Source of the DNA: Listeria costaricensis
GTDB taxonomy: Bacteria > Bacillota > Bacilli > Lactobacillales > Listeriaceae
Direction of reading: 5' to 3'
NCBI RefSeq assembly: GCF_900183385.1
Contig: NZ_FXUT01000014.1
Span: forward strand, 23,246 to 87,245
Length of the DNA: 64,000 bases
The position numbers and the translations under genes are program-made. Below are positions 52,211 through 61,123 of this stretch, piece by piece. Within the stretch, counting starts at the first letter, position 1. Every line of letters starts with the position of its first letter. The notes under the pieces are model-generated. The model saw only the letters and a list, made by a program, of their open reading frames with translations. It was not told the DNA's origin and searched no databases.

Positions 52211-54394
52211 TTAAATTTTTCTATTTTTAACTAAAATTATCAGTCCTGTCAGCAGGAGCAAGCATCCCGCCATTCCCCACGGCCAGTTCGACCGCTGCTC
52301 ACCGGTTTGCGGTAGTTTCGCTTGTTCATGCGTGTACACGTGCACGAAATCCAGCTGATCCGCGCTTCCCTTGTCTGGCTTTACAGGAACTGGCGGCACT
52401 TTGTCATCCTTCTCTGCAATCACTGTTATATTTGCAATAGTTTGAACACCATTTACCTTATACATGACTGGATATCTCCCAACTTTTGACGTATCGACCG
52501 TTCCCTCCACTTGGATTTTTTCCGGATCAAAAAATGTTTGTTTTTTACCATCTCGATCTGTCCATGACACAAAATTGTCTTTTGCCGCCCACTTGTCACC
52601 CACTTTAAGCACGGAATCCTTGGCTTGAATCGCGCTCCTATCCGCCCTCACAGTGACATTTATCGTGGTTTCCGCCCCGTCTATGCTGTAAGTTACTGGG
52701 TATTTCCCAACTTTATATACATCTACCTGCCCGCTCACCTGAATTTTTTCCGGATCAAAACTCTTTATCTCCTGCTCATGCTGATCCCTGGCAGACACAA
52801 AATTATCCGCAGGCCCCCATTTATCTCCTACATAAATCGTGGAATCCTTCGCATAGATGACCGCCTGACTTTCTCGCCATTTCGCATAAAGTGTTAAATT
52901 TGTATCGATACGCTTCTGAAAATCGAACGCCTTCTCCCCCGCCGAATCCTCATGCCAGCCGACAAATGTATACCCTTTACGCTCGCCCGGGGTAATATTT
53001 TGAATATCTTCTAACGGCTCATGTTTCACCTCTTTCGATTGACCTCCCGGATAGTTATCCTTATACGTGACAATTTTTCCAATTGGGACGATGGCATGCC
53101 CTTCAAGCACCTTGCCGTCATTTATATTAAGCCAGTAAGGCACCATTGTCCCGAGCGTTTTCAGATCCTTCTTCCCCGTCCGCCAATTGTAAATCTGAAT
53201 CTCCTGTAAATTTTTTATACTTAGCGTGGCATTCACCAAGCCGCCTTCCATCCGACAGGCTTGCACATCAAAATTATCAAACGAACTGAATTTCTTGATA
53301 GCCGCACTTCCAAATGAATTCCCGACATTGACCAATCCATTTAAATCAAGCAGTGACTGCTCGCCCTCCGTTCGCAAAAATTGTGTGGGCAAGAGGAAAC
53401 TGTTGGAATTAGCGCCTCGAAAATTGAAGTTTGCTGCAATCGGCGAAAAATCACGAATCTTATTCCCATTTACATTTATATTTTTTAATTTGGTGAGTCC
53501 GCCAAGGCCCTGAACACTATTCATCGAACTGTCTGTTATTACCACTTCTTCCAAGTTTACACAGCCGGCAAGCCACGCCATGCTATTATCGTCCGTGTCG
53601 CCAAATTGCCCTAAATATAATTTCGTCAAATTCGTCAATTTTCCCAGTCCTGAAAGCTCACTTTTCACACGATTATAGGCCATATAATTCTGGTCTATAT
53701 ACGTATTAATAACCGTCAAAGACAGTGTTTGTAAAGCTTTCAAATTGCCCAGTGGTGAAAAATTAACCGTCTGAGTGATGCCGATTTCTTTCCCATATTC
53801 GTCTTTAATCACCGCATCCTGCCCAGTGACATAAACAGTATTCAGCAGCAGATAGGTCAGCGAAGTTAATTTTCCCAGATGCTCACTGACATCAGCAGGA
53901 ACCGCAGCGCTGATGATGGTTAGACTGCTCAAATTCGTTAGATATTCAATCCCCTGAAATGATTGAATATCTAGCGTTTCCTTATAGCTACTTATATTCA
54001 GCGCCTTGATTGTGGCCAGTTCTTCTTTAGTTGCCGAATAATCTTTATTTTTGCCCAGGCTTTGATTGATTTTTTCACGAAGACAATTATCTGGAATTAA
54101 AAAATCTCCCAGCTGATTGACGACCGCCCCCGCTCGCTCATTTTGGACAGCTGGCTGAGCCTGCTCATTTGGCGGTTCACTTGGAGATTCACTCTTTTGC
54201 GCCACCATTTCCCCTTCATTTTCATGTACCGCCTTAGCTCCTTCCGCCTCCTTTTCAACTGGTTTCTTCTCATCAACCGCTGTCTCTTCCTCTGTCATTT
54301 GCTTTGCCGGCTCCCCGACTGTTTGTGCAAAAACCACATTGGACAATTGTACGCATAATAGTATACAAATAATCCCCGTTAAGACTTTTTTCAT
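52211..54394 (-). CDS. LPXTG-anchored internalin-like protein with B-repeat and Ig-like domains
   Basis: A 727-residue surface protein. It has a signal peptide (to about VVFAQT), a Glu/Lys/Pro-rich stretch to about residue 90, an internalin cap (LIPDNCLREKINQSLGKNKD), leucine-rich repeats to about 370, and a beta region. One Listeria-Bacteroides (InlB B-type) repeat follows (about 455-505, RKGYTFVGWHEDSAGEKAF), then two Ig-like repeats with the phrase SFDPEKIQV / FFDPEKIQV (about 510-665). LPQTG is at about 694 with a membrane segment and charged tail. It lies 52 bases behind a PrfA-like regulator and is probably transcribed with it. AGGAG stands before the ATG. Confidence 0.88.
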   Translation of the reverse strand: MKKVLTGIICILLCVQLSNVVFAQTVGEPAKQMTEEETAVDEKKPVEKEAEGAKAVHENEGEMVAQKSESPSEPPNEQAQPAVQNERAGAVVNQLGDFLIPDNCLREKINQSLGKNKDYSATKEELATIKALNISSYKETLDIQSFQGIEYLTNLSSLTIISAAVPADVSEHLGKLTSLTYLLLNTVYVTGQDAVIKDEYGKEIGITQTVNFSPLGNLKALQTLSLTVINTYIDQNYMAYNRVKSELSGLGKLTNLTKLYLGQFGDTDDNSMAWLAGCVNLEEVVITDSSMNSVQGLGGLTKLKNINVNGNKIRDFSPIAANFNFRGANSNSFLLPTQFLRTEGEQSLLDLNGLVNVGNSFGSAAIKKFSSFDNFDVQACRMEGGLVNATLSIKNLQEIQIYNWRTGKKDLKTLGTMVPYWLNINDGKVLEGHAIVPIGKIVTYKDNYPGGQSKEVKHEPLEDIQNITPGERKGYTFVGWHEDSAGEKAFDFQKRIDTNLTLYAKWRESQAVIYAKDSTIYVGDKWGPADNFVSARDQHEQEIKSFDPEKIQVSGQVDVYKVGKYPVTYSIDGAETTINVTVRADRSAIQAKDSVLKVGDKWAAKDNFVSWTDRDGKKQTFFDPEKIQVEGTVDTSKVGRYPVMYKVNGVQTIANITVIAEKDDKVPPVPVKPDKGSADQLDFVHVYTHEQAKLPQTGEQRSNWPWGMAGCLLLLTGLIILVKNRKI

Positions 54395-54446
54395 CCTAAA
54401 TCACTCCTCTCTTTTATCCATACAAATCAGCTTGTTCAGCACTGAT

Positions 54447-55136
54447 TTATAAACTGATGTCATCGAAATATCGGTTTAAATAGCTCATCAATTTGCCGTT
54501 GTGAAGCGTGATCGGCTTTATTTGTTCGACAATTCCACAGCGATGAAATTCCTGCAGCACTTCCCCTGTTCTACTGACACCTGCCTGTGCTAATTGCGCA
54601 ATCATATTTTGATGAATCATCTGCGGTAAGATTGTGATTTTGCCATGCTGGATCTGTTTACCCATAACAGAACTAAAGCGAAATAAAGACCACGCCACTT
54701 TAATATTGGACTTCTCATTAGAAATTTTCTGTGCAACCGTAATTTGAATAAGCTGATGAATGATATTTTCAATAAATTTATGGTATTTTTGAGGATCTAC
54801 ATAAAGATGGGATAAAAAGAATTCCTTATCAATTGCATAAATTTCTACATTTCCAATGGCTTTTACACGATAATTTACAAATGGTGCAATTTCTTTTAAC
54901 GTACATAAATCACAGACGACCTCTAAATTGATAATGCTGCCTGCTTTTAAAACTTCACATGCCGTCCATGCCCCCTTACCATTTCGCATTTGAATCAGAA
55001 GACTGCCCGCTTTCAGAATCAAAATCTGATAGTGATTCCCTAACTCGGATGAATAGCATATTTGATGCTCACGATATTCCTCTAACTCCCAAAACAGCGT
55101 CCTCCATTTTTCCGTTACCAACGTGTCCAGCTCCAC
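54447..55136 (-). CDS. Crp/Fnr-family regulator, PrfA-like
   Basis: A 229-residue protein with an N-terminal cNMP-fold (about 20-120), a dimer helix, and a C-terminal winged HTH (about 170-210, NMIAQLAQAGVSRTGEVLQE). No cAMP-binding phrase (RxS) and no Fe-S Cys cluster is evident, as in PrfA. The start is GTG with GGGAGG upstream. It is 52 bases ahead of an LPXTG internalin gene on the same strand, and a perfect TTTTACA-TT-TGTAAAA palindrome resembling a PrfA box lies 67 bases before its start. It probably controls itself and that internalin, which is inferred. Confidence 0.8.
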   Translation of the reverse strand: MELDTLVTEKWRTLFWELEEYREHQICYSSELGNHYQILILKAGSLLIQMRNGKGAWTACEVLKAGSIINLEVVCDLCTLKEIAPFVNYRVKAIGNVEIYAIDKEFFLSHLYVDPQKYHKFIENIIHQLIQITVAQKISNEKSNIKVAWSLFRFSSVMGKQIQHGKITILPQMIHQNMIAQLAQAGVSRTGEVLQEFHRCGIVEQIKPITLHNGKLMSYLNRYFDDISL

Positions 55137-55202
55137 TACAATTCCTCCCTTGCCACAGCCGAAAATTATTTTATCGTCACACTAAAAAATAAATTGTCTT
55201 TC

Positions 55203-55218
55203 TTTTACATTTGTAAAA
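55203..55218. promoter_or_regulatory. PrfA-box-like palindrome
   Basis: TTTTACATTTGTAAAA is a perfect 7-2-7 inverted repeat. Compared with the PrfA box TTAACANNTGTTAA it differs at one symmetrical pair of positions. It lies in the control region of the PrfA-like gene. Confidence 0.6.
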
Positions 55219-55464
55219 TTAGAATATTCCATATATAAATAATCTAGTGACAGAATCGCAAACAATCATTCTATCCATCTTCATTAATCATAAGGGAAAC
55301 GCTAGTGCAAAGCCTATCTTTAAGATAAAAAAACATCATTTATTATTACATTTTTGTGAACTTTTTAAATAAAATAAACGCAAAAAAGACAAAAAATATC
55401 ATCTGATAACTTGACAATATTTTTCGCCTTTATACGTTCCTATTCCATTGCATCTCTGATAAAA
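55219..55464. other. Intergenic stretch between the riboswitch-like RNA and the PrfA-like gene
   Basis: AT-rich, with no gene seen. It holds a small IR TATCA-TC-TGATA (55397-55408) and an AT-only hairpin nearby that could be a weak end of transcription. Confidence 0.4.
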
Positions 55465-55618
55465 ATTCCCGCCGTGTATCGCCCGACTAGCCCTCGTGGA
55501 AAGCCGCGCGAAGAAAACTATCACAAGGCCAGCCCGCTTTCCCTCATACCGCTCAACTTAGGCTCAAGCCATACAGCTGGAGGTGCCTTTTCGCGCTCGG
55601 CCACTAAACTCCTCACGC
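55465..55618 (-). ncRNA. Moco-riboswitch-like structured RNA
   Basis: On the minus strand the segment contains CCGAGCGCGAAAAGGCACCT, later GAGGGAAAGCGGG, which look like conserved blocks of the molybdenum-cofactor RNA motif. GCGCGAA (55596-55590) can pair with TTCGCGC (55512-55506). A hairpin CAGCU-GUAUGGC-UUGA-GCCUA-AGUUG contains UAUGG and CCUAAG, the two halves of the 11-nt GAAA-tetraloop receptor. It lies 22 bases behind the moaA stop, on the same strand. The next gene downstream is the PrfA-like regulator, 330 bases away, so its target is unclear. A covariance search would decide. Confidence 0.6.
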
Positions 55619-55639
55619 ACTCCTTATTCCACATGAAAA

Positions 55640-56641
55640 TCAGCCGCCGATTTGACTCATTCTCCGCCAGGTTGGCTGATGACTTGTTACTTCATCTTGT
55701 AATTTCAATGCCATTTCATGATTTTCCGGCTTATTGTCGATCGCTTTTTGCACGAGTGCCATCAGTTCATCCGGTTTTTGAATCAGCGGTCGAATGTTCA
55801 TTTCCTCGTCCCAGTACAGGCAGGCCTTGATATAGCCATCCGCCGTGAGCCGTAGCCGATTGCAGCTCGCACAAAAATGAGCACTGACCGGATGGATTAA
55901 GCCAAATGTTCCCTGCGCCCCCGCCAGCCGGTAATTCTCTGACGGCCCATTCCCACGAATCGATTCGACCGGCTCATATGTCAGACCAGCCTCTCGAATT
56001 CTTTCAAAAATCGTCTCGAGTGACATATATTTTTGTTTCCAACTGTTTCCCGCGTGACCAATCGGCATATATTCAATAAAACGCACATTGATATCCTTAT
56101 TCTGCGTAAAACGTAAGAAATCCAAAATCTCATCATCATTTTGCCCTTTGATCAGCACGACATTCAGCTTAATCGGAAACAGCCCGACCTCTTCCGCTTT
56201 TTTGATTCCGTCAAGCACCTTTTGCAAACGTCCGCCACGCGTAATCGAACGAAAACGGTCCTCATGTAGCGAATCCAGACTTACATTGATCCGCGTAAGC
56301 CCCGCCGCTTTCAAATCAGCCGCCTTTTTCGCCAGATACATCGCATTTGTCGTCACCGCAATATCCTCAATCTCAGGAATCGACGCAATCCCGCGAACAA
56401 TCTCCACAATATCCGTCCGAAGCAGCGGTTCCCCGCCCGTCAAACGAACCTTTTTGATCCCAAATTGCACCATAATTTTCATAAAATCCACAATTTCATC
56501 CTGCGAAAGAACCTTCTCATGTGGTAAAAATTTCAGCCCTTCTTCCGGCATGCAATACACGCAGCGCAAATTACAACGGTCCGTCACCGAAATCCGAATG
56601 TAATCGTGCACCCGTCCAAATCGATCCGTTAACACTGGCAT
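55640..56641 (-). CDS. moaA: GTP 3',8-cyclase MoaA
   Basis: A 333-residue radical SAM enzyme for the first step of molybdopterin synthesis (GTP to 3',8-cH2GTP). The N-terminal cluster motif is CNLRCVYC, and the C-terminal cluster Cys residues lie in [20 protein letters not shown]. The chain ends in Gly-Gly, as active MoaA does. It is the last gene of the moeA-mobB-moaE-moaD-moaC-moaA operon and starts 12 bases after moaC. No molybdoenzyme gene is in the window. Confidence 0.95.
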   Translation of the reverse strand: MPVLTDRFGRVHDYIRISVTDRCNLRCVYCMPEEGLKFLPHEKVLSQDEIVDFMKIMVQFGIKKVRLTGGEPLLRTDIVEIVRGIASIPEIEDIAVTTNAMYLAKKAADLKAAGLTRINVSLDSLHEDRFRSITRGGRLQKVLDGIKKAEEVGLFPIKLNVVLIKGQNDDEILDFLRFTQNKDINVRFIEYMPIGHAGNSWKQKYMSLETIFERIREAGLTYEPVESIRGNGPSENYRLAGAQGTFGLIHPVSAHFCASCNRLRLTADGYIKACLYWDEEMNIRPLIQKPDELMALVQKAIDNKPENHEMALKLQDEVTSHQPTWRRMSQIGG

Positions 56642-56653
56642 CCTAAATCCCCC

Positions 56654-57136
56654 TTATTCAGCGAAAAAATGTCCGCTCTTGCCGCCCGATTTCTCCAACA
56701 GTCGCGCCGCCTCAATCTGCATTCCCCGGTCGACCGCCTTGCACATATCGTAAACCGTCAGTGCAGCAACCGTCACAGCCGTCAGCGCCTCCATCTCAAC
56801 ACCCGTCTTGCCAACCGTATGCACCTCACTCGTCACAATCAGCCGATCATGCCCGTCATCCGTAAAAGAAAGATCCGCCTTGGTCGTCATGATTGGATGG
56901 CACATGGGGATTAGCTCGCTCGTCTTCTTGGCAGCCATTATGCCCGCCACTTGCGCCACAGCCAGCACATCACCCTTCTTCATTTTGCCTTCTAAAATCA
57001 GCCCAAGCGTTTCCGGCCGCATCACCACCACCGCTTGCGCCCGCGCCACACGCCGCGTCTCATCTTTCTCCGTAATATCGACCATCTGCGCCCGTTTTTC
57101 CTCGTTAAAATGTGTCAATCCGTCCATCTTCATCAT
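56654..57136 (-). CDS. moaC: Cyclic pyranopterin monophosphate synthase MoaC
   Basis: A 160-residue protein of normal length with the signature [13 protein letters not shown] (active-site Lys/His region) and [20 protein letters not shown] near the end. It turns 3',8-cH2GTP made by MoaA into cPMP. The start ATG has GGAAGGGG in front; a second ATG follows directly. It lies just downstream of moaD in the operon. Confidence 0.95.
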   Translation of the reverse strand: MMKMDGLTHFNEEKRAQMVDITEKDETRRVARAQAVVVMRPETLGLILEGKMKKGDVLAVAQVAGIMAAKKTSELIPMCHPIMTTKADLSFTDDGHDRLIVTSEVHTVGKTGVEMEALTAVTVAALTVYDMCKAVDRGMQIEAARLLEKSGGKSGHFFAE

Positions 57137-57148
57137 CCACCCCTTCCT

Positions 57149-57391
57149 TCAACCACCACTGACCGGCGGAATGACTGCCACCTCGCGCGGCGCATCCAGC
57201 AGCTCATCGTCCTGCCGAAACGTCATATCAACCGCCAGCATGCACTTGGCCAAATCCAGCGCGATCTCTGGAAACTCCGAACTAATCAGCTCGCGCGCCT
57301 CGCCAACCGTCGAACAACCGCTCAGATTCAGCTTGGTTTCCTCCATGCCCGTCTTCTGAATCAGATAGGCGAAAAACTTAATCGTCGTCAC
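57149..57391 (-). CDS. moaD: Molybdopterin synthase small subunit MoaD
   Basis: An 80-residue ubiquitin-like protein ending VIPPVSGG; the C-terminal Gly-Gly carries the thiocarboxylate used to make the dithiolene. The GTG at 57391 is chosen because GGGAGG lies eight bases upstream and the start then overlaps the end of moaE (14 bases), as usual for this pair. It forms the MPT synthase with MoaE. Confidence 0.88.
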   Translation of the reverse strand: MTTIKFFAYLIQKTGMEETKLNLSGCSTVGEARELISSEFPEIALDLAKCMLAVDMTFRQDDELLDAPREVAVIPPVSGG

Positions 57392-57800
57392 GCATTGCAC
57401 CTCCCCAACGAACGCCATCCGTATCAATCTCTTCTTTCCAGATTGGCACCCGTTTTTTCAACATCTCGATAATATAGCGACTGCCCTCGTAACTTTCCGC
57501 CCGATGAGCCGTGGCCACCCCGATAAAAACAGCCGGCTCGCTCAGACGTAGCTCTCCCAGCCGATGCACGATCACGACACTGGCCGCGTATTTCGCCTCC
57601 ACCTCGCGTGCCAGAAGCTCCATCTCTTTTTCCGCCATCTCCCGGTAGGCCGTATAGCGAATCGCCTTCGTCTGAACCTCGCCCGTCCACTCCCGAATCG
57701 TCCCGACAAAAATATTGATGCCGCCAAAGCGAGGATCGACTAGGTGCTGATAACAAGCGGAAATATCAATCTCCTTTTCCGTCAAAAAAACGCGAATCAT
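57378..57800 (-). CDS. moaE: Molybdopterin synthase large subunit MoaE
   Basis: A 140-residue protein with the family motifs GGINIFVGTIREWTGE at the N-terminus, VIVHRLGELRLSEPAVFIGV in the middle, and KKRVPIWKEEI near the end (active-site Lys). It adds two sulfurs from MoaD to cPMP. The ATG overlaps the stop of mobB (ATGA), and AAAGGAG is upstream. Confidence 0.95.
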   Translation of the reverse strand: MIRVFLTEKEIDISACYQHLVDPRFGGINIFVGTIREWTGEVQTKAIRYTAYREMAEKEMELLAREVEAKYAASVVIVHRLGELRLSEPAVFIGVATAHRAESYEGSRYIIEMLKKRVPIWKEEIDTDGVRWGGAMRDDD

Positions 57801-58285
57801 GCAAAAATCTCCTTTAAAAGCCTTTTGGTAAATTGGTCGAGCGCTTCTTCCCCTCCAACAAAATCAACATCCGCCCTGTCAAGCGGAAAACGCGACGCAA
57901 AGCGCAGCGGTTTTGCCACATTCATATGTAATTCCTGAAAATCCTCCAGCGACCGAACCATCACCACTTTCGGAAACGGCGCATCCTTGTAGCCCTCAAT
58001 CAAAACAATATCCGTTTCTGGCAACAGTCGAAGCGTCTCCCTCAAAGACTGCCCACGCTGCGTCATCATCGCAAACTGCCTAGAGGACGCAATCGCCACA
58101 ACATCCGCCCCCTGCTCCCGAAACGCATACGAGTCCGTCCCCGCGTGATCGATCTCAAAATCATGCCCATCATGCTTCACAACCGCCACCCGATAGCCGT
58201 CCTGTTTACAAAGCTGTATCAGTTTTTGCATCATCGTCGTTTTCCCACTGTTCTTAAAGCCCACTATTTGGAGGATAAAAGCCAT
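57797..58285 (-). CDS. mobB: Molybdopterin-guanine dinucleotide biosynthesis protein MobB
   Basis: A 162-residue GTPase-like protein with Walker A in LQIVGFKNSGKTTMM and the conserved VAVVKHDGHDFEIDHAGTDS region. It helps MobA attach GMP to Moco. The ATG at 58285 is used because GAGGTGG lies in front; a start at 58345 would sit inside moeA with no site. It overlaps moeA by 22 bases. No mobA is seen in the window. Confidence 0.9.
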   Translation of the reverse strand: MAFILQIVGFKNSGKTTMMQKLIQLCKQDGYRVAVVKHDGHDFEIDHAGTDSYAFREQGADVVAIASSRQFAMMTQRGQSLRETLRLLPETDIVLIEGYKDAPFPKVVMVRSLEDFQELHMNVAKPLRFASRFPLDRADVDFVGGEEALDQFTKRLLKEIFA

Positions 58286-59478
58286 GCTTCCACCTCTTCC
58301 CCGGCCACCTTCCCAGTCTTGCCCCCAGGAATCCGAATCAAACAATCCGCAAAAGCCAAATTGGCGAGCGCACTCGACATGTCACTCCCAACCGGCGTCA
58401 CCCGAAACGTCCCTTCTTCAAGCTCATAACACCCTCGTAAAAAGCGGTCGAAACCGTTATTTTTCAAATAATCAGCCGCCATCCTCGCCTTCACTTTACG
58501 AACACGCGACCGCCCGCCAGCCAATTTCCGCAAAGCCGGCTCACCGAACAAATAAAACCCCGTAAAACAGGCCCCCGGATTCCCAGAAAGCGCAATAAGC
58601 GGCGTCCCTTCAAAAAGCATCCCAGTAGTCGGGCTTCCCGGCCGCATCTTAATTTTATTAAAAAGCAGTTCCGCCTCATTTTTCCCAATCAGCGCCATAT
58701 AATCAAAATCGCCAACCGACACCCCGCCAGTCGTCAAAATTAAATCACATGTCCCAGCCGCCTCCCGCAGTGTTTCCAGTGTCAGCGCATAGTCATCCGG
58801 TAATTGCGCCTCCCGAACAATGACCCCGCCAGCCTCCTCGACAAGCGTCCGAAGCAGCGGCTGATTACTATTATAAATTTTCCCATCAGGCAAACTTTCC
58901 CCCGGAGTCACAAGCTCACTCCCCGTAGAAAAAACCGCCACACGAGGCCGCCTAATCACAGCCACCTGACTGACCCCAAACGCAGCCAAGAAACTAATCG
59001 AACCAGCATTCATCTCATGAAAGCGATCCAGCAGCAAATCCCCCTGAGCAATCTCCGCCCCGACTTCCGTAATATTACTTGTTTTCTGTGTATTCAAAAG
59101 CGTCACCCGATCCTTGTCGACCTGCTCCGCCTGTTCCAGCATAATAATTTTCGCCCCATTTTCCGGCACCTTGGCCCCCGTCATAATCCGAACCGTCTCC
59201 CCCGTTTGCAGCCGCCGCCCATAAGTCGCCCCACAAGGCACCTCGCCCACCACTTTCAGCGTAATCGGGTAATGCGCATCATCCTCCGCACAAATCGCGT
59301 AACCATCGTACCCCGACCGTCGAAACATCGGAAACGGAAACGGCGCAAAAACCGGCTCAGCCAGCATCCGACCATCCGCCTCGTTCAAAGCCACCACTTC
59401 ACTACCAAGCTTTTCGATCTGATTCAAAATCAACTCCCGCGCATGCTCATACGTAACAATCGCCCGTTTTTCCAGCAT
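58264..59478 (-). CDS. moeA: Molybdopterin molybdenumtransferase MoeA
   Basis: A 404-residue protein of family length. It shows VTTGGVSVGDFDYM-like sequence (ILTTGGVSVGDFDYMALIGK), the VAVFSTGSELV motif, and LIALSGNPGACFTGFYLF in the third domain. It inserts molybdate into adenylated molybdopterin. The ATG at 59478 has GGAGG upstream, while the open frame before it (to 59580) lacks a site. It is the first gene of the operon, so the promoter must be just upstream at about 59480-59600. Confidence 0.93.
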   Translation of the reverse strand: MLEKRAIVTYEHARELILNQIEKLGSEVVALNEADGRMLAEPVFAPFPFPMFRRSGYDGYAICAEDDAHYPITLKVVGEVPCGATYGRRLQTGETVRIMTGAKVPENGAKIIMLEQAEQVDKDRVTLLNTQKTSNITEVGAEIAQGDLLLDRFHEMNAGSISFLAAFGVSQVAVIRRPRVAVFSTGSELVTPGESLPDGKIYNSNQPLLRTLVEEAGGVIVREAQLPDDYALTLETLREAAGTCDLILTTGGVSVGDFDYMALIGKNEAELLFNKIKMRPGSPTTGMLFEGTPLIALSGNPGACFTGFYLFGEPALRKLAGGRSRVRKVKARMAADYLKNNGFDRFLRGCYELEEGTFRVTPVGSDMSSALANLAFADCLIRIPGGKTGKVAGEEVEAWLLSSK

Positions 59479-59629
59479 CTCTCCACCTCCACCAAATTGT
59501 AGGCGTTTTCTACCTACAAATATACAGGAAGTACTTGAAAAAAAACAGTAAAGGGGCTTTGAAAAAAGAGGCATAAACAAACCGTATCCCCTATACTTTC
59601 ATACGTATTTTATCGCCAATCCCCCCTTT

Positions 59630-59678
59630 ATTCTATTTGATTATTTTTATTGATTTTAATCAAATAGAATGCGATAAT
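59630..59678 (+). promoter_or_regulatory. Palindromic promoter of the Fic gene
   Basis: A perfect 14-bp inverted repeat, ATTCTATTTGATTA (59630-59643) and TAATCAAATAGAAT (59657-59670), overlaps a promoter TTGATT (59650-59655), 17-base spacer, GATAAT (59673-59678). Confidence 0.65.
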
Positions 59679-59710
59679 GAATATGTTATCAAAAGAATAG
59701 GAGGGTTCAG

Positions 59711-60847
59711 ATGACTGCTATTAAAGGAATCGAATTGTTGCCCCCCAAAGTAACAATTTCTCAAGCCCTACATCTATATCAGAAAATTGCAAAGATAAAA
59801 TCCAGTGTTGGTGAACTAAACGCTGAATTGGAGCATTCCGTAGTAAATACTCAGCTTATTCAAATGTTAACACTGAATGAATCTGTACAATCAACCCGAA
59901 TTGAAGGCACCCAAGTCACCTTTGCAGATATGATTGAAGAGGCTACAAAAAAAAACAAAAGTACGGAAGTTGTAGAAGTAGAAAATTATATGGAAGCCTT
60001 GTCTAACGGAATTGCACTCATTAAAGGAGGTCATCCCATCTCCTCTCGACTCATCCGATTATTGCATAAAGAACTTATGGGGAGAAATACACGTGGCACA
60101 ACATCCGCTGCTGGAGAATTTAGAGCCATTCAAAATTTTATTGGTCCCACTAACCGAATAGAAGATGCTGTTTATATACCAGTAGGGGCGCATGAAATTA
60201 GTGACTATATGACTAATTTAGAGTATTACATTAATGACGAAGCGCACCCTTCATTTCAAAAAGAAGTCAATTCTGATTTTGAAGTACTTTTAGATGAAAA
60301 ATCCGACCCATTGATTAAAACAGCTATTTTACATGCACAGTTTGAATCTATTCATCCATTCCTTGATGGCAACGGTCGTATGGGAAGAATCCTAATCGTC
60401 CTAAGCACCATGAAAGATGGCTTGATTAATCAACCAGTATTTTTTGTAAGTGAAGAATTAGAAAAAGAGCGTATCCGCTATTATAATTTATTAAATGGCG
60501 TTCGCGGAAAAGATGCGGACTGGTTCTCATGGATAGATTTTTTCTTAGATGCTTGCCAACGAATGACTGAAAACATGTTAAAAAAACTAGCAGCAATTAC
60601 CAACTTAGCATCAGCCGGACTAAAAATGATTGATATGCCTCGCCACTCAATTAACGATATTTGGCTAACAACATTTACTAAACCCTACACCACCGTTAGC
60701 GAAGTTGCTAAAACACTTCATATAGGTGTTTCTACTGCACGTAACGGGTTGAATCGTTTGGTTGAATTAAGATTGATTGATGTAGATAAAGCTAAAAGAA
60801 AAAATAAGGTATATGTAAACTACGACTTATTACGCACATTAAGGTAA
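59711..60847 (+). CDS. Fic-family protein (class II) with C-terminal winged helix
   Basis: A 378-residue protein. The Fic_N region holds the inhibitory motif S61-x-x-x-E65-G66 (in VQSTRIEGTQVTF). The Fic core has the complete active site HPFLDGNGRMGR (His215, Arg223). The C-terminal 75 residues form a winged-helix domain (TTVSEVAKTLHIGVSTARNG). Such enzymes transfer AMP (or another NMP) to a protein target, and the inhibitory Glu keeps them off. The winged helix suggests DNA binding, possibly to the palindrome in its own promoter. Codon use is AT-richer than in the moa operon. The target is unknown. Confidence 0.88.
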   Translation: MTAIKGIELLPPKVTISQALHLYQKIAKIKSSVGELNAELEHSVVNTQLIQMLTLNESVQSTRIEGTQVTFADMIEEATKKNKSTEVVEVENYMEALSNGIALIKGGHPISSRLIRLLHKELMGRNTRGTTSAAGEFRAIQNFIGPTNRIEDAVYIPVGAHEISDYMTNLEYYINDEAHPSFQKEVNSDFEVLLDEKSDPLIKTAILHAQFESIHPFLDGNGRMGRILIVLSTMKDGLINQPVFFVSEELEKERIRYYNLLNGVRGKDADWFSWIDFFLDACQRMTENMLKKLAAITNLASAGLKMIDMPRHSINDIWLTTFTKPYTTVSEVAKTLHIGVSTARNGLNRLVELRLIDVDKAKRKNKVYVNYDLLRTLR

Positions 60848-60872
60848 AATCAACACCCCAATAACCATCAAA

Positions 60873-60916
60873 AGCGAGCTGCCCCCTTCCCTCCTAACGG
60901 TCCAGCTCGCTTATTT
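60873..60916 (+). terminator. Terminator after the Fic gene
   Basis: AGCGAGCTG (60873-60881) and CAGCTCGCT (60903-60911), then TATTTTT. Confidence 0.85.
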
Positions 60917-61038
60917 TTCGTAACTAGGCATTATTTAGGCGTTCATCTGCCCAAACCACAAAAAAAGACCGCGAGCCTCACGTTCCAAACGTCCTAAAAC
61001 GCCCATGAAGTCTCCGGTCTCGTGGGTTTGGCACCCAA

Positions 61039-61080
61039 ATGGGTTATGAGGGGTTCGAACCCCCGACCCGCTGATTAAGA
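61039..61080 (-). pseudogene. 3' half of a tRNA-Lys(CUU)-like gene, attachment-site scar
   Basis: On the minus strand the sequence reads CTCTTAATCAGC (anticodon loop with CTT and 3' anticodon stem), variable region GGGTC, T arm GGGGGTTCGAACCCCTC, and acceptor strand ATAACCCA. The 5' half is missing: the bases before the anticodon do not pair with TCAGC, and no GGGTTAT acceptor strand lies at the right distance. This is typical of the end of an element that integrated in a tRNA gene. Confidence 0.65.
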
Positions 61081-61123
61081 GGAAGTACGAATGGTAGCAA
61101 CCATTCAGAACACCACATCTTAG

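Noticed and set aside
55411..55830. 139-codon plus-strand frame across the riboswitch-like RNA and the end of moaA
   Set aside because: Half of it is antisense to moaA and the rest lies in structured RNA. No RBS.
61020..61095. A complete tRNA gene
   Set aside because: The T arm, anticodon loop and 3' acceptor strand fit, but the D arm, 5' anticodon stem and 5' acceptor strand are missing, so I call it a 3' fragment.
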